Shown: piece after piece, positions 53,316 through 61,742 of the stretch | Numbering within the stretch: the stretch's first letter is position 1 | Layout of the letters: every line of letters begins with the position of its first letter | Assembly: GCA_021383565.1 (NCBI GenBank) | Contig: CP079699.1 | Coordinates: 1,426,001 to 1,490,000, forward strand | Reading direction: 5' to 3' | Length of the DNA stretch: 64,000 nucleotides | From: Levilactobacillus brevis | GTDB taxonomy: Bacteria > Bacillota > Bacilli > Lactobacillales > Lactobacillaceae | Notes under the pieces: model-generated | Databases searched by the model: none | What the model saw: the letters and a program-made list of their open reading frames with translations, nothing else | Told to the model about the DNA's origin: nothing | Translations under genes and position numbers: made by a program

Positions 53316-54482
53316 CTACGCATCCATCCCCAGGCTGTAAGCGTGGTTCATCAAGGATTGCGTTTCCGTAAATTCATTTTCATCGTGCAGGACGACCGTG
53401 ATGACCCGGTGCTTACCGGTCTTCTGACCAGTCCCGACGAAGCAGTAACCAGCGAGCGGCGTGTACCCCGTCTTCAAGCCATCCACGTTGAGACTGGACT
53501 TGTAGTATTTTCGGCCAGGCAACATGTTGTTGTAGTTGTAGCAGAGTTGACCATTCACCGTCTTGGAGCCCACGGAACCGTCCGTTAAGACCCGCGGGTA
53601 GTCCTGAATCAGGTGCCGGGCAATCAACGCCACGTCCTTAGCGGAGACCATGTTTGCATTGGCCTTACCGTAGCTGTAGCCAAATGCCTTCAAATCGCTA
53701 TTTTCCAAGCCAGAAGCCGAGACGAAACTGGCCTTATCTAAGTCCCAACTCTTCGCCTGAGCATTCATCTTCTTGATGAACTTGGCGTTACTGCCAGAGA
53801 CCCACTGGCCCAGCGCGATAGCGGCGTTGTTGGATGAATCCAATAGTGCGGCATCGTACAATTCTTTGACCGTGTACTTGTGGTTACTGTAGAACTTGAA
53901 GCCCCCACAGCTGGCACTGTTCCCCATAGCAACTAAGCCGCTATTACTGGTCTTCACGATATCCGTCCATTTACCAGAGCCGCTATCAATCTTATCCAAG
54001 ACCAGATACAGCGTCATCAACTTGGACACGGAGGCAATCGGCCGCGCCGTATTGGCACTCTTGGACCAGACAGCCTTACCGGTGGTATAGTCCAGCGCAA
54101 CGGCGTTCTTGGCGTATTTCAGGCCAAACGGTGCCTTCCCCTTCTTCAAGTAACCGTGCCAGATCCAGCCCTTGACCGAACCCCCCTTGTTGGACACGTA
54201 GAAATAAATGCCCTTGGAGTTGCTGTGCTTCAACGTGGCTTGTTTCGTCACGTACCAGGTGGTGTTCGGATACCCCTTCATCGTGGCAATCCGCTTGTTA
54301 TGGGCCTGGTTGTAAATAGCGCCCGACGTACTCTTCTTGTGGTAAGCCGTCTTCTTGACGGTCTTACTCGAGACGGTCGTATACGTGGCGGCATCTGCGG
54401 TCGTTTGAACACTCACGGCGGCCCCTAGCGTCACCGTAAAGAGCAAGGCCACCAGCGCGCCTTTAAGCTTTGACATTTTCAT
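53316..54482 (-). CDS. D-alanyl-D-alanine carboxypeptidase (DacA-like) with GW domain, copy 1
   Basis: About 388 residues: signal peptide, an SH3/GW-like cell-wall domain (residues about 35-120, ending GWIWHGYLKKGKAPF) and a PBP5-type peptidase S11 domain with SVSKL (SxxK), DSSNNAA (SxN) and KTGYTPLAGYC (KTG). It removes the terminal D-Ala of peptidoglycan stem peptides. It lacks the usual C-terminal amphipathic anchor, so it is retained by the N-terminal domain. About 65-70% identical by eye to the next gene. Confidence 0.88.
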   Translation of the reverse strand: MKMSKLKGALVALLFTVTLGAAVSVQTTADAATYTTVSSKTVKKTAYHKKSTSGAIYNQAHNKRIATMKGYPNTTWYVTKQATLKHSNSKGIYFYVSNKGGSVKGWIWHGYLKKGKAPFGLKYAKNAVALDYTTGKAVWSKSANTARPIASVSKLMTLYLVLDKIDSGSGKWTDIVKTSNSGLVAMGNSASCGGFKFYSNHKYTVKELYDAALLDSSNNAAIALGQWVSGSNAKFIKKMNAQAKSWDLDKASFVSASGLENSDLKAFGYSYGKANANMVSAKDVALIARHLIQDYPRVLTDGSVGSKTVNGQLCYNYNNMLPGRKYYKSSLNVDGLKTGYTPLAGYCFVGTGQKTGKHRVITVVLHDENEFTETQSLMNHAYSLGMDA

Positions 54483-54676
54483 GTTATGTAATTCCCCTCT
54501 TCTAATCACTATCGACTAGCCTACCATGCCAAATATCTTGTCAGCAAGAGCTAACAAGACTTTGTAATCTAGTTGTTGGGGACGTAATTTTATCGTAATC
54601 CACCGCTTGGCGGCTTAACAACGCAATCGTTTTACCTTTATCCCACCGAGTGGTTGCGGGGCACCCTCATTTCACG

Positions 54677-54715
54677 AAAAAAATGCCGACTCAGTTATTT
54701 CTCCGAGTCGACATT
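54677..54715 (-). terminator. Terminator of second dacA-like gene
   Basis: AATG-CGACTC pairs with GAGTCG-CATT, seven T residues follow in the minus direction. Confidence 0.8.
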
Positions 54716-54728
54716 TGAGACATTAATC

Positions 54729-55901
54729 TTAATCATTCATGCTCCGCAAACCATAAGCATGATTCATCAGTGACCGTGTTTCCGTGAATTCATTTTCATC
54801 GTGCAGGACGACCGTAATGACCCGGTGCTTGCCAGACTTGTGGCCCGTCCCAGTGAAACAGTATCCAGCCAACGGCGTGTAGCCGGTCTTCAAACCGTCC
54901 ACTTTCAATGAGGCCTGATAGTATTTCCGGCCTTTCAGTAGGTTGTTGTAGTTATGGCAAGTCTGGCCATTAACCTTCATCGAACCAATCTTGCCGTCCT
55001 TCAAGACCCGCGGATAGTTGGTGATGAGGTGCCGGGCAATCAGCGCCACGTCCTTAGCGGAAACCTTGTTAGCATTGGCCTTGCCATAGGCGTACCCGTA
55101 CGACCGCAAGTCGCTGTTCTCCAGACCAGACGCAGAAACGAAGTGGGCCTTGCCTAAGTGCCAGGTCTTAGCCTGTGCATTCATCTTCCGAATGAACTTG
55201 CCGTTACTGCCAGAGACCCACTGCCCCAGCGCAATCGCCGCGTTGTTTGAGGAATCCAGGAAGGCCGCATAGTAGAGCTGACGGACCGTGTACTTATGGT
55301 TTAATTTAAAATGAAACCCGCCGTACGCCGCGCTTCGGCTCATGGAAACCAAGCCACGACTGGTTATCTTAATCTTGTGATTCCAGTTACTAGACTTGCC
55401 ATCGATCTTTTTCAGTGTCAGGTACAGCGTCATCAACTTGGAAACGGAGGCAATCGGCCGCGCCGTATTGGCGTGCTTGGACCAAACCACCTTGCCCGTC
55501 TTGGCATCCATTGCCACGGCGGCCTTGGCCTTGCTCAGAACAAAGGGGGCCTTGCCCTTCTTCAGGTAATTGTGCCAGATCCAGCCCTTAACGCTGCCCT
55601 GGCGATTCTTAACGTAAAGGTAAACGCCCTTGGTCTTCCCGTGTTTCAACGTGGCCCGCTTGGTCGCGTACCACGTGGTATTGGGGTGAGCAGTTAGGTT
55701 AATGACCTTACGTGTGTGGGTCTTATTAAAGATGGCCCCGCGCCGACTCTTCTTGTGGTAAGCCGTTTTCTTAATTGACTTGGTACTGACAGTCTTGTAG
55801 CGAGTTGCCGCTGAAACGGGGGCGACTGGACCGACCACGCCGCCGATCGTTATCGCAACAGCAAAGGCGATCAGGCCGCGGTTCATCTGTACTTTACGCA
55901 T
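54729..55901 (-). CDS. D-alanyl-D-alanine carboxypeptidase (DacA-like) with GW domain, copy 2
   Basis: A 390-residue paralogue of copy 1, with the same layout: signal peptide, GW-like domain, then SVSKL, DSSNNAA and KTGYTPLAGYC. It is markedly richer in Lys, Arg and His than copy 1, mostly at variable surface positions. Each copy has its own terminator and promoter region, so tandem duplication was followed by separate regulation. The surface charge difference may alter binding to teichoic acids (inference). Confidence 0.88.
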   Translation of the reverse strand: MRKVQMNRGLIAFAVAITIGGVVGPVAPVSAATRYKTVSTKSIKKTAYHKKSRRGAIFNKTHTRKVINLTAHPNTTWYATKRATLKHGKTKGVYLYVKNRQGSVKGWIWHNYLKKGKAPFVLSKAKAAVAMDAKTGKVVWSKHANTARPIASVSKLMTLYLTLKKIDGKSSNWNHKIKITSRGLVSMSRSAAYGGFHFKLNHKYTVRQLYYAAFLDSSNNAAIALGQWVSGSNGKFIRKMNAQAKTWHLGKAHFVSASGLENSDLRSYGYAYGKANANKVSAKDVALIARHLITNYPRVLKDGKIGSMKVNGQTCHNYNNLLKGRKYYQASLKVDGLKTGYTPLAGYCFTGTGHKSGKHRVITVVLHDENEFTETRSLMNHAYGLRSMND

Positions 55902-56076
55902 AATTTTTGAATCCTTCCTATTCCGTAATAATTAAGCTGACTAATGATTAGACTAACACTCTTTTCTGATTGGCGATAGTTGTTCTGACCAGCATAGTTG
56001 TAGATGTAACGCATTTGTAAAAACTATTGCGCCACGCAACTGCTTATAGACTGAAAACGATTTTTTTCGGTCACGG

Positions 56077-56105
56077 TTGCAATTCCCCAGCAAACTCGTT
56101 AAGCT
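56077..56105 (+). promoter_or_regulatory. Promoter of the TPP-controlled operon
   Basis: TTGCAA (56077-56082) and TAAGCT (56100-56105), 17 bp apart, just before the riboswitch. The sequence 55902-56076 before it holds the ribosome binding region of the dacA-like gene and nothing else recognised. Confidence 0.65.
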
Positions 56106-56118
56106 AGAAATTAATCAA

Positions 56119-56196
56119 ATACGACTGGGGTGCCATCGCGGCTGAGATCAAACCCATTGAACCTGCTCTGGTTAATACCAGCGAAGGGAACGCGTA
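56119..56196 (+). ncRNA. TPP riboswitch (THI element)
   Basis: The conserved THI-box pieces are present in order: CTGGGGTGCC, GGCTGAGA, ACCCATTGAACCTG, CTGGTTAATACCAGCG and AAGGGAACGCG. Outer pairing TACG/CGTA closes the aptamer. Thiamine pyrophosphate binding would favour the downstream terminator and shut off ykoEDC-tenA. Confidence 0.95.
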
Positions 56197-56215
56197 ATCC
56201 ATAGCTATCAATGAC

Positions 56216-56247
56216 CCCCACTAAGTGTCTTTAGTGGGGATTTTTTT
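56216..56247 (+). terminator. Riboswitch-controlled terminator
   Basis: CCCCACTAA (56216-56224) pairs with TTAGTGGGG (56231-56239), followed by A and seven T residues. Confidence 0.9.
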
Positions 56248-56294
56248 AGCCTTGGTGACCCCTCAGCGTCTAAAATTATTGGAGGCGACTGTTT

Positions 56295-56849
56295 ATGAAA
56301 CATTGGCATATTCGAGATATTATTTTGGTGACAATTATTGCAATCTTTATGGGCATCATCTTTTGGGCAATCGGGCCGGTCTACACGATTCTTCAGGCGG
56401 CGCTGGCGCCGGTGGGCCTGTCTCCACTGGCTAATGAATTGGTCATTGGCATCTGGGTCATGGCGGGGCCACTTGCCGGCTTTGTCATTCGGATTCCCGG
56501 CGCGGCCACGTTAGGTGAGTTGCTAGGGTCCATAGTTGAAATGTTTCTGGGCGGCATATGGGGCGCTAGCACGTTAATTTCCGGCATCCTTCAGGGATTT
56601 GGCTCCGAACTTGGCTTCATCTGCACCGGGTACAAACGCTACGGTTGGTTCACACTCGTTCTTAGCGCGCTGACGACCACGATCGTCACCTTTGCCTGGG
56701 ACCTGGTACGCAACGGGTACGCGGCTTACCATCTACCGTTACTGCTATTGCTGGTCGGCGTCCGGTTCGTCTCCATCTTCCTCTTCGGGGGCGTACTGAC
56801 CAAGCTCATCAACAACTTGTTGGTCCGCGCCCACGTTCTGAAGAACTAA
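56295..56849 (+). CDS. ykoE: YkoE, substrate-binding S component of an HMP/thiamine-precursor ECF-type transporter
   Basis: A 184-residue protein with five to six helices of the YkoE family. It pairs with YkoD (ATPase) and YkoC (transmembrane T component) encoded downstream and takes up hydroxymethylpyrimidine or related thiamine precursors. Regulation by the TPP riboswitch is direct. About 520 bp, mostly a structured repeat pair, separates it from ykoD. Confidence 0.92.
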   Translation: MKHWHIRDIILVTIIAIFMGIIFWAIGPVYTILQAALAPVGLSPLANELVIGIWVMAGPLAGFVIRIPGAATLGELLGSIVEMFLGGIWGASTLISGILQGFGSELGFICTGYKRYGWFTLVLSALTTTIVTFAWDLVRNGYAAYHLPLLLLLVGVRFVSIFLFGGVLTKLINNLLVRAHVLKN

Positions 56850-56865
56850 CCTGCATCTTCTGTTT

Positions 56866-57332
56866 ACCGCCTGTGGCTGCCGGGGATTCCGCCTGCTGTG
56901 GGGACCGGACCAAGCCACAGTGCGGTCTTGGTCCTCGACTTGAAGCCTCGCCAAAACCGCGAGTCTCCAAGCTCGTCCAGCAAAGTAACCTGGCTGAAAG
57001 ACGCCAGCTAACTTTGCACCCACGGCTGGCTCCATCCCCGGCCTCCTTCGGCTACGGCAAGAGCAACAATGCCACGAATTACCCTCGGCAGGACATTGCC
57101 GTACACACTCATGGGTACGACAATTACAAGTTGCTCGGTTCGTCGCCTAGCTGGAGGGGGTTAGGGTGCAGCTAGCCGTGAACGTTAAGTTAGCTGGCGT
57201 TTTGGGCCAGGTTACTTAACCAGACGCTTGGGAGACACGCACCATGGCTCCCAAACGAGGAGAAAGACCGCTCTTGTGGCTTTCTCCGGTCTTCACCGCA
57301 GGCGGAACCCTAACCACCGCAGGCGACAAAAC
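56866..57332. repeat. Structured repeat locus inside the ykoE-ykoD operon: A (+) and A (-)
   Basis: Two inverted A units within one operon. The forward copy (56870-57050) closes with GCCGGGGAT/ATCCCCGGC and has GGACCAAG/CTTGGTCC and GCAAAGT/ACTTTGC. The reverse copy (57165-57330) closes with GGTTAGGGT/ACCCTAACC and has GGAGAAAG/CTTTCTCC, CGTTTGGGAG/CTCCCAAGCG and TTAAGT/ACTTAA. The pair is necessarily transcribed with the operon, unless an internal promoter exists. Confidence 0.82.
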
Positions 57333-57367
57333 GCAAAAAGACAAAGTTAAGTATTGGGGGAATTCAT

Positions 57368-58777
57368 TTGGCAACCGTCACGGTACAATCACTCACTTAC
57401 ACCTACCCGAAGCAGTCGCGCCCGGTGCTGGACCAATTGTCCGGTACCTTTCCCGCAGGTAAGTTCTCCCTGCTCACCGGTGTATCCGGTGGCGGGAAAT
57501 CCACACTGCTTAAATTAATTGCGGGCCTCTTACCAGATCCCAGTTCAGCCATCACCTTTGACGGCCAACCGCTCAGTGCCATTGCTCCGGGCAAGCGCGC
57601 CAGTGCGGTATCCATGCTGTTTCAAGAACCCAGCACGCAGTTCACCATGGATACCGTGACCAACGAGTTGCAGTTTGCTCTGGAAAATCAGCAGGTTCCG
57701 GCCGCTGAGATCGCCGATCGAAGCGCCGCCGCCCTGACCTTTGTGGGCATCACGGATCTCGCCCACCGCAAGCTCATGCAGCTATCCGGTGGCGAGCAAC
57801 AGAAGGTCGCGTTAGCCATCATCGTGGCCATGAACAGCGACGTCATCCTGTTGGACGAACCCTTCGCCAGCATCGATCCGCCCACTCGACTGGTCCTACT
57901 CGAGAAGCTGGTCGCGCTCTGCACGCAACGGGGCAAGACGATTATCCTCGCCGATCACGACCTAAGCGGCTATCAGCAGTGGGTCGACCATCTGGCCGTC
58001 TTGGCGGATGGACACCTCACCCTACTGTCTACGGCGGAAACGCGTGCCCGGTTCGCCGCCTTTACTCCGCAACGCCTCCAACTCACCCACGTTCAACTGC
58101 CGGCCGACCAACTGACCGTTTGCTTACACGGACATCAACTGGGGCTGGCTCACGGTGATCGCCAGCTAGTGACGCCACAGGATCTGCGGCTGTACGCACA
58201 CCGGACGACACTCATCACCGGCCCCAACGGCAGTGGGAAGTCCACGTTGTTCAAGGCCCTCGTACGGTTGGGACGCTATCAAGGGAACATCACCTACCGC
58301 GACACCGACATTAAGAAGATTCGTAAACGTCACTACGCCCGGCAAGTCGGCCTGATGTTTCAGGCGGCCTCCGCTCAATTTCTCAACGTCACCGTCGCTG
58401 AGGAACTGGCGTTATCGCAAAAATACGGAAATAACACCTACTTCACGCCGACCCGAATCCAACAGCTCCTGCAGCAGTTAAATCTTGCGGGGCGTGAAGA
58501 TCAGGTCCTCTACTCACTCAGCAGCGGACAACAGAAAAAGATTCAACTGCTGTGCATGCTCATCATGGCGCCGGCGGTTCTGCTCCTAGACGAACCGCTC
58601 AAGGGCCTCGACTACGCGTCCATTCAAGTCGTCATGCACATTCTGACGACCGTTCAGCGTGATCTTCACCTCACGTTAGTTTTAATCAGCCACCAGCTCA
58701 GCGGCTTAGACGATCTGGTCGACCTACATTTACAACTCGCCGACCGACACCTCACGTATCTGGGGGTGAGTGCATGA
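57368..58777 (+). CDS. ykoD: YkoD, duplicated ATPase of the HMP/thiamine-precursor transporter
   Basis: A 469-residue protein with two fused ABC ATPase domains: Walker A GVSGGGKST near residue 38 and GPNGSGKST near 287, signatures LSGGEQQ and LSSGQQK, Walker B LLDEPFA and LLDEPLK. It is typical of energy-coupling factor ATPases. Start is TTG 57368 with GGGGG 8 nt before it. The ATG of ykoC overlaps its stop. Confidence 0.9.
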   Translation: MATVTVQSLTYTYPKQSRPVLDQLSGTFPAGKFSLLTGVSGGGKSTLLKLIAGLLPDPSSAITFDGQPLSAIAPGKRASAVSMLFQEPSTQFTMDTVTNELQFALENQQVPAAEIADRSAAALTFVGITDLAHRKLMQLSGGEQQKVALAIIVAMNSDVILLDEPFASIDPPTRLVLLEKLVALCTQRGKTIILADHDLSGYQQWVDHLAVLADGHLTLLSTAETRARFAAFTPQRLQLTHVQLPADQLTVCLHGHQLGLAHGDRQLVTPQDLRLYAHRTTLITGPNGSGKSTLFKALVRLGRYQGNITYRDTDIKKIRKRHYARQVGLMFQAASAQFLNVTVAEELALSQKYGNNTYFTPTRIQQLLQQLNLAGREDQVLYSLSSGQQKKIQLLCMLIMAPAVLLLDEPLKGLDYASIQVVMHILTTVQRDLHLTLVLISHQLSGLDDLVDLHLQLADRHLTYLGVSA

Positions 58778-59427
58778 ATCCTTCACTCAAACTCGCCTTA
58801 CTGGTGCTGATTGCGCTGGAGGTTTCCTTCACTCAGGTCTGGAGCGTCAATGTGGCCCTGATTGTGGTCAGCCTCGGTCTGATGCTCGTCAACCACATCG
58901 CTTGGCGGCGACTGTTCTGGCTGACGCTAATACCTCTGATCTTCGCTAGCACCTTGGTCTGGTCACTGATGCTCCGAGGAAACGCATCCAATCATTTCCT
59001 GCTGGTTCTCTTTACACGGATGTTCGTGTACGTCTACATGGGAGGCTGGTTCACGCTAACCACCAATCCGCTTTGGCTTACTCATTCGCTGGAACAAAAC
59101 GCCAAGCTGCCCAGCAAGTTCGCCTACGGTTTTCTGGCGGCCTTTAACCTGATGCCCAAGATTCAGGCGGAAGTGGCCACCGTTCGTGCCGCCGCACTGA
59201 TGCGCGGCGAGATGCTCCACGTGTGGTCGCCCCGACTGTATTTCAAAGTCATCCTGGCCGCCATGAACTGGTCAGACCAGATCGCCGCCGCGATGACCTC
59301 TCACGGCTTTGTGGAAGGCGCACCACGAACCCACGCCGAAACGGTGCCCCTAGTGGCCCGCGACTGGTGGTTATTCGCTGGGAGCCTAGTATTGGTTCAA
59401 CTGGGGCTGTTCATTGGTCTCCCCTAA
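58774..59427 (+). CDS. ykoC: YkoC, transmembrane T component
   Basis: A 217-residue membrane protein with about five helices and the coupling helices of ECF T components (AAALMRGEMLHV, with the Ala-Arg-Gly motif near residue 140). It links the YkoD ATPase to YkoE. Its start codon overlaps the ykoD stop by 4 nt. Confidence 0.87.
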   Translation: MNPSLKLALLVLIALEVSFTQVWSVNVALIVVSLGLMLVNHIAWRRLFWLTLIPLIFASTLVWSLMLRGNASNHFLLVLFTRMFVYVYMGGWFTLTTNPLWLTHSLEQNAKLPSKFAYGFLAAFNLMPKIQAEVATVRAAALMRGEMLHVWSPRLYFKVILAAMNWSDQIAAAMTSHGFVEGAPRTHAETVPLVARDWWLFAGSLVLVQLGLFIGLP

Positions 59428-59451
59428 TTTCATGACTAAAGGAGTTTTGAC

Positions 59452-60141
59452 ATGTTTACTGACTTAGCACACACCGCGACCTTGGCGTCTTGGACGGCTT
59501 CCAAGCACCATCCCTTTATCACCCAACTCTGCGCGGGAACCCTACCGCTGGTGACGTTTCGCTACTACCTGATTCAGGATCATTACTATCTCCAAGAATT
59601 CGGCAAGCTCCACGACCTCGCCGCCGACCAGAGTGCCGATCCGCTGGTTGTCCAACAGCTACATGCCGGAGCCGAACACCTCCGCCAGGGGGAAATCGCG
59701 GTGCGGCAAACGTTCTTTGACCGCCTACACATCACGGCGGATGAAGTAGCGGCCACCCCCATCGCGCCCACCGGCTACGCCTACACCAGCCACCTCTATC
59801 GCGCACTGGCCACGGCCGGTCCGGCGGGCGCTGTGGCGGGACTTTTGCCCTGTTACTGGCTCTACGCCGAGATTGGCCAAGAGCTGGCTCAGGCCGGTTC
59901 ACCCGTTCCGATTTATCAGGATTGGCTAAACACTTACGACGCCGACGATTACACCGGTATGATGGCCGATCAATTGGCGCTGGCCAACCGCGTCGCGACA
60001 CCGGCCAACCAAGCGGAACTCCTGACAATTTTTAAGCGTAGCAGCTGGTACGAGTTAAACTTCTGGCAAATGGCCCTCGATCACGAGACATGGGCCCTGC
60101 CTGACGCAACGGATCCGTCAGATTTTTCAGTCGAAAAGTAA
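59452..60141 (+). CDS. tenA: TenA, aminopyrimidine aminohydrolase (thiaminase II)
   Basis: A 229-residue all-helical protein of the TenA family. Conserved features: HPFITQLCAGTLP, QDHYYLQEF, and the active-site Cys in LLPCYWLYAEIG near residue 135. It hydrolyses aminopyrimidine breakdown products of thiamine to HMP, which fits its position behind an HMP importer and a TPP riboswitch. Ribosome binding site AAAGGAG. Confidence 0.92.
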   Translation: MFTDLAHTATLASWTASKHHPFITQLCAGTLPLVTFRYYLIQDHYYLQEFGKLHDLAADQSADPLVVQQLHAGAEHLRQGEIAVRQTFFDRLHITADEVAATPIAPTGYAYTSHLYRALATAGPAGAVAGLLPCYWLYAEIGQELAQAGSPVPIYQDWLNTYDADDYTGMMADQLALANRVATPANQAELLTIFKRSSWYELNFWQMALDHETWALPDATDPSDFSVEK

Positions 60142-60186
60142 TGCGGTATAATTAGGGCACCGTACGAGAGAAAGTAGGTGTCGGCA

Positions 60187-60549
60187 ATGAAAAGATTACG
60201 ACAATTAACATTCTTACAGTCTTTTGGTTATCTGGCCTTGCTACTGGGGCTCCTGATTGAGATTTATGCGTTATTCAACGGTTTAGGCAGTCGGCTATCC
60301 GGCGACGACATGTTCGGTGGCGCGGTGGTCTTGGCTTTAGCGATCGCCTTCATCCACAGCAAGAATCTGCCCGTCAATCTGGTTTTGATTGCCTTAAGCA
60401 CTTTAGGGTTTGCGTACTTCACCTTCATTCACACGCAGGCGTGGTTCTGGACCATTGTCTTGGCGGTGCTTGTGGCCGCGTTCATGGTCTACTTCTTCGG
60501 TTTACGCGGTGAGGTTCGCCGCAACCAGAGCGAATGGTTCCACTTCTAA
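60187..60549 (+). CDS. Small membrane protein, 120 residues
   Basis: Four predicted helices with charged loops, no recognised domain. ATG 60187 follows AAGTAGGTG. It has its own TATAAT-like box near 60145 and a terminator after it, so it is separate from the tenA operon. Confidence 0.7.
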   Translation: MKRLRQLTFLQSFGYLALLLGLLIEIYALFNGLGSRLSGDDMFGGAVVLALAIAFIHSKNLPVNLVLIALSTLGFAYFTFIHTQAWFWTIVLAVLVAAFMVYFFGLRGEVRRNQSEWFHF

Positions 60550-60565
60550 CTTCTACAGCTAAACG

Positions 60566-60600
60566 TCGCGCGTTCCCATTGTCGGAACGCGCGATTTTAT
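60566..60600 (+). terminator. Rho-independent terminator
   Basis: TCGCGCGTTCC pairs with GGAACGCGCGA around a seven-base loop; TTTTATTT follows. Confidence 0.88.
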
Positions 60601-60630
60601 TTGTCCGCACAATTTAAAATCACACGAGCC

Positions 60631-61126
60631 TGGCCGCCTTACCGTTCGCCAAATGACGACAATCGCCTGCGGCTGCCAGGGATTCCGCCTGTTGTGGGGA
60701 CCGGGGCAAGCCACAAAGCGGTCTTGCCCCTCGCCTTGGAGCCGAAAAATCACGTCTCCAAGGTCGTCCCGAAAAGTAACCTGGTTGAAAAACACCAGCT
60801 AACTTTGCCATCACGGCTGGCTCCATCCCTGGCCTCCTCCGGCTATGATTAACCAGCAACACGGTATCGCAGGCAATCCAGTAGAACCTTCCTGTTTGGT
60901 CCGAAGAAAATGAACAATAGTAAAATTCGCCATCAATCTAGCCGTGAGTGAGTCAAATCTGAGCTCAGCCGGGGCATTTCTAGCTGGCGGGTTACCAGCT
61001 AGAAATGGGTGTCTTGGAAACACCGGGATGTGGTGGTTCCAAGCGAGGGCCAAGACCGCTCCTTCAGGCTTGGCCCGGCCCTTCCCCAGCGTTCCAGCCC
61101 AGATTTGGCGAACGGTAAGGCGGCCA
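60631..61126. repeat. Inverted-repeat-bounded structured element: A unit (+) and B unit (-)
   Basis: The best-preserved element: 496 bp with perfect 24 bp inverted ends (60631-60654 and 61103-61126). The A unit closes with GCCAGGGAT/ATCCCTGGC and has GGGGCAAG/CTTGCCCC and CCTTGGAG/CTCCAAGG. The B unit in reverse has a perfect 13 bp fourth hairpin CATTTCTAGCTGG/CCAGCTAGAAATG and a closing helix with one G-U pair. About 95 bp of unrelated AT-rich sequence lies between. 61127-61308 holds no recognisable feature. Confidence 0.88.
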
Positions 61127-61308
61127 TTTATCACTTTCTTTTATTCCCACCAAATTTATTTCAGATCAAAAAGAAACGGACTAACCGAAGTTAGCCCGTT
61201 TCCCTGCTTGATAAACTACAAGAGACTGTAGTCATGTAATCAATATGATTACCGAAATTTAAAGTGACACAGCCGGTTACCCGGCCCCAGTGGCGGCGTG
61301 TTCCCGCG

Positions 61309-61479
61309 TTATTTTAGACGAATCTGCGAGGCGTGGGTCCGCATGACGTTGACGGCTTCGGCGTGGGTGACCACGTGCGTCACCGTTCGCTTCCCCATGG
61401 TGAACCAGGAAAACCCACTCACAATGGCTAACACAACCACTGCGACGGTCAAACTCGAAATGACACGCCTAAGATTCAT
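61309..61479 (-). CDS. Small single-helix membrane or secreted protein, 56 residues
   Basis: Minus-strand ATG 61479 follows GAGGTG at the right spacing and encodes MNLRRVISSLTVAVVVLAIVSG and on, a typical positive N-terminus and hydrophobic helix, then a short polar tail ending QIRLK. Function unknown. The overlapping plus-strand frame has no ribosome binding site. Confidence 0.6.
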   Translation of the reverse strand: MNLRRVISSLTVAVVVLAIVSGFSWFTMGKRTVTHVVTHAEAVNVMRTHASQIRLK

Positions 61480-61742
61480 CCTAACACCTCTTTAACCTTT
61501 TTACCGCTTAGCTTAAGCCCTGAATGTCACAGAGTCATGACAACTTGGCCAAATTGCGTTAACAATTTTCTAACTAATCGACAGGAATTGTTATATTGGG
61601 TATAAGTTTACGCAATTTTGGCCCGTTCATCAAGTAGAATACAAAAAAACTTGCAGATATCGAGGGTTATTTCACCGCTTTTGCAAAACTTTAGTATAAT
61701 AAACGTAAGCAGTAATCTGGATTATCATTTGGAGGGATATTA

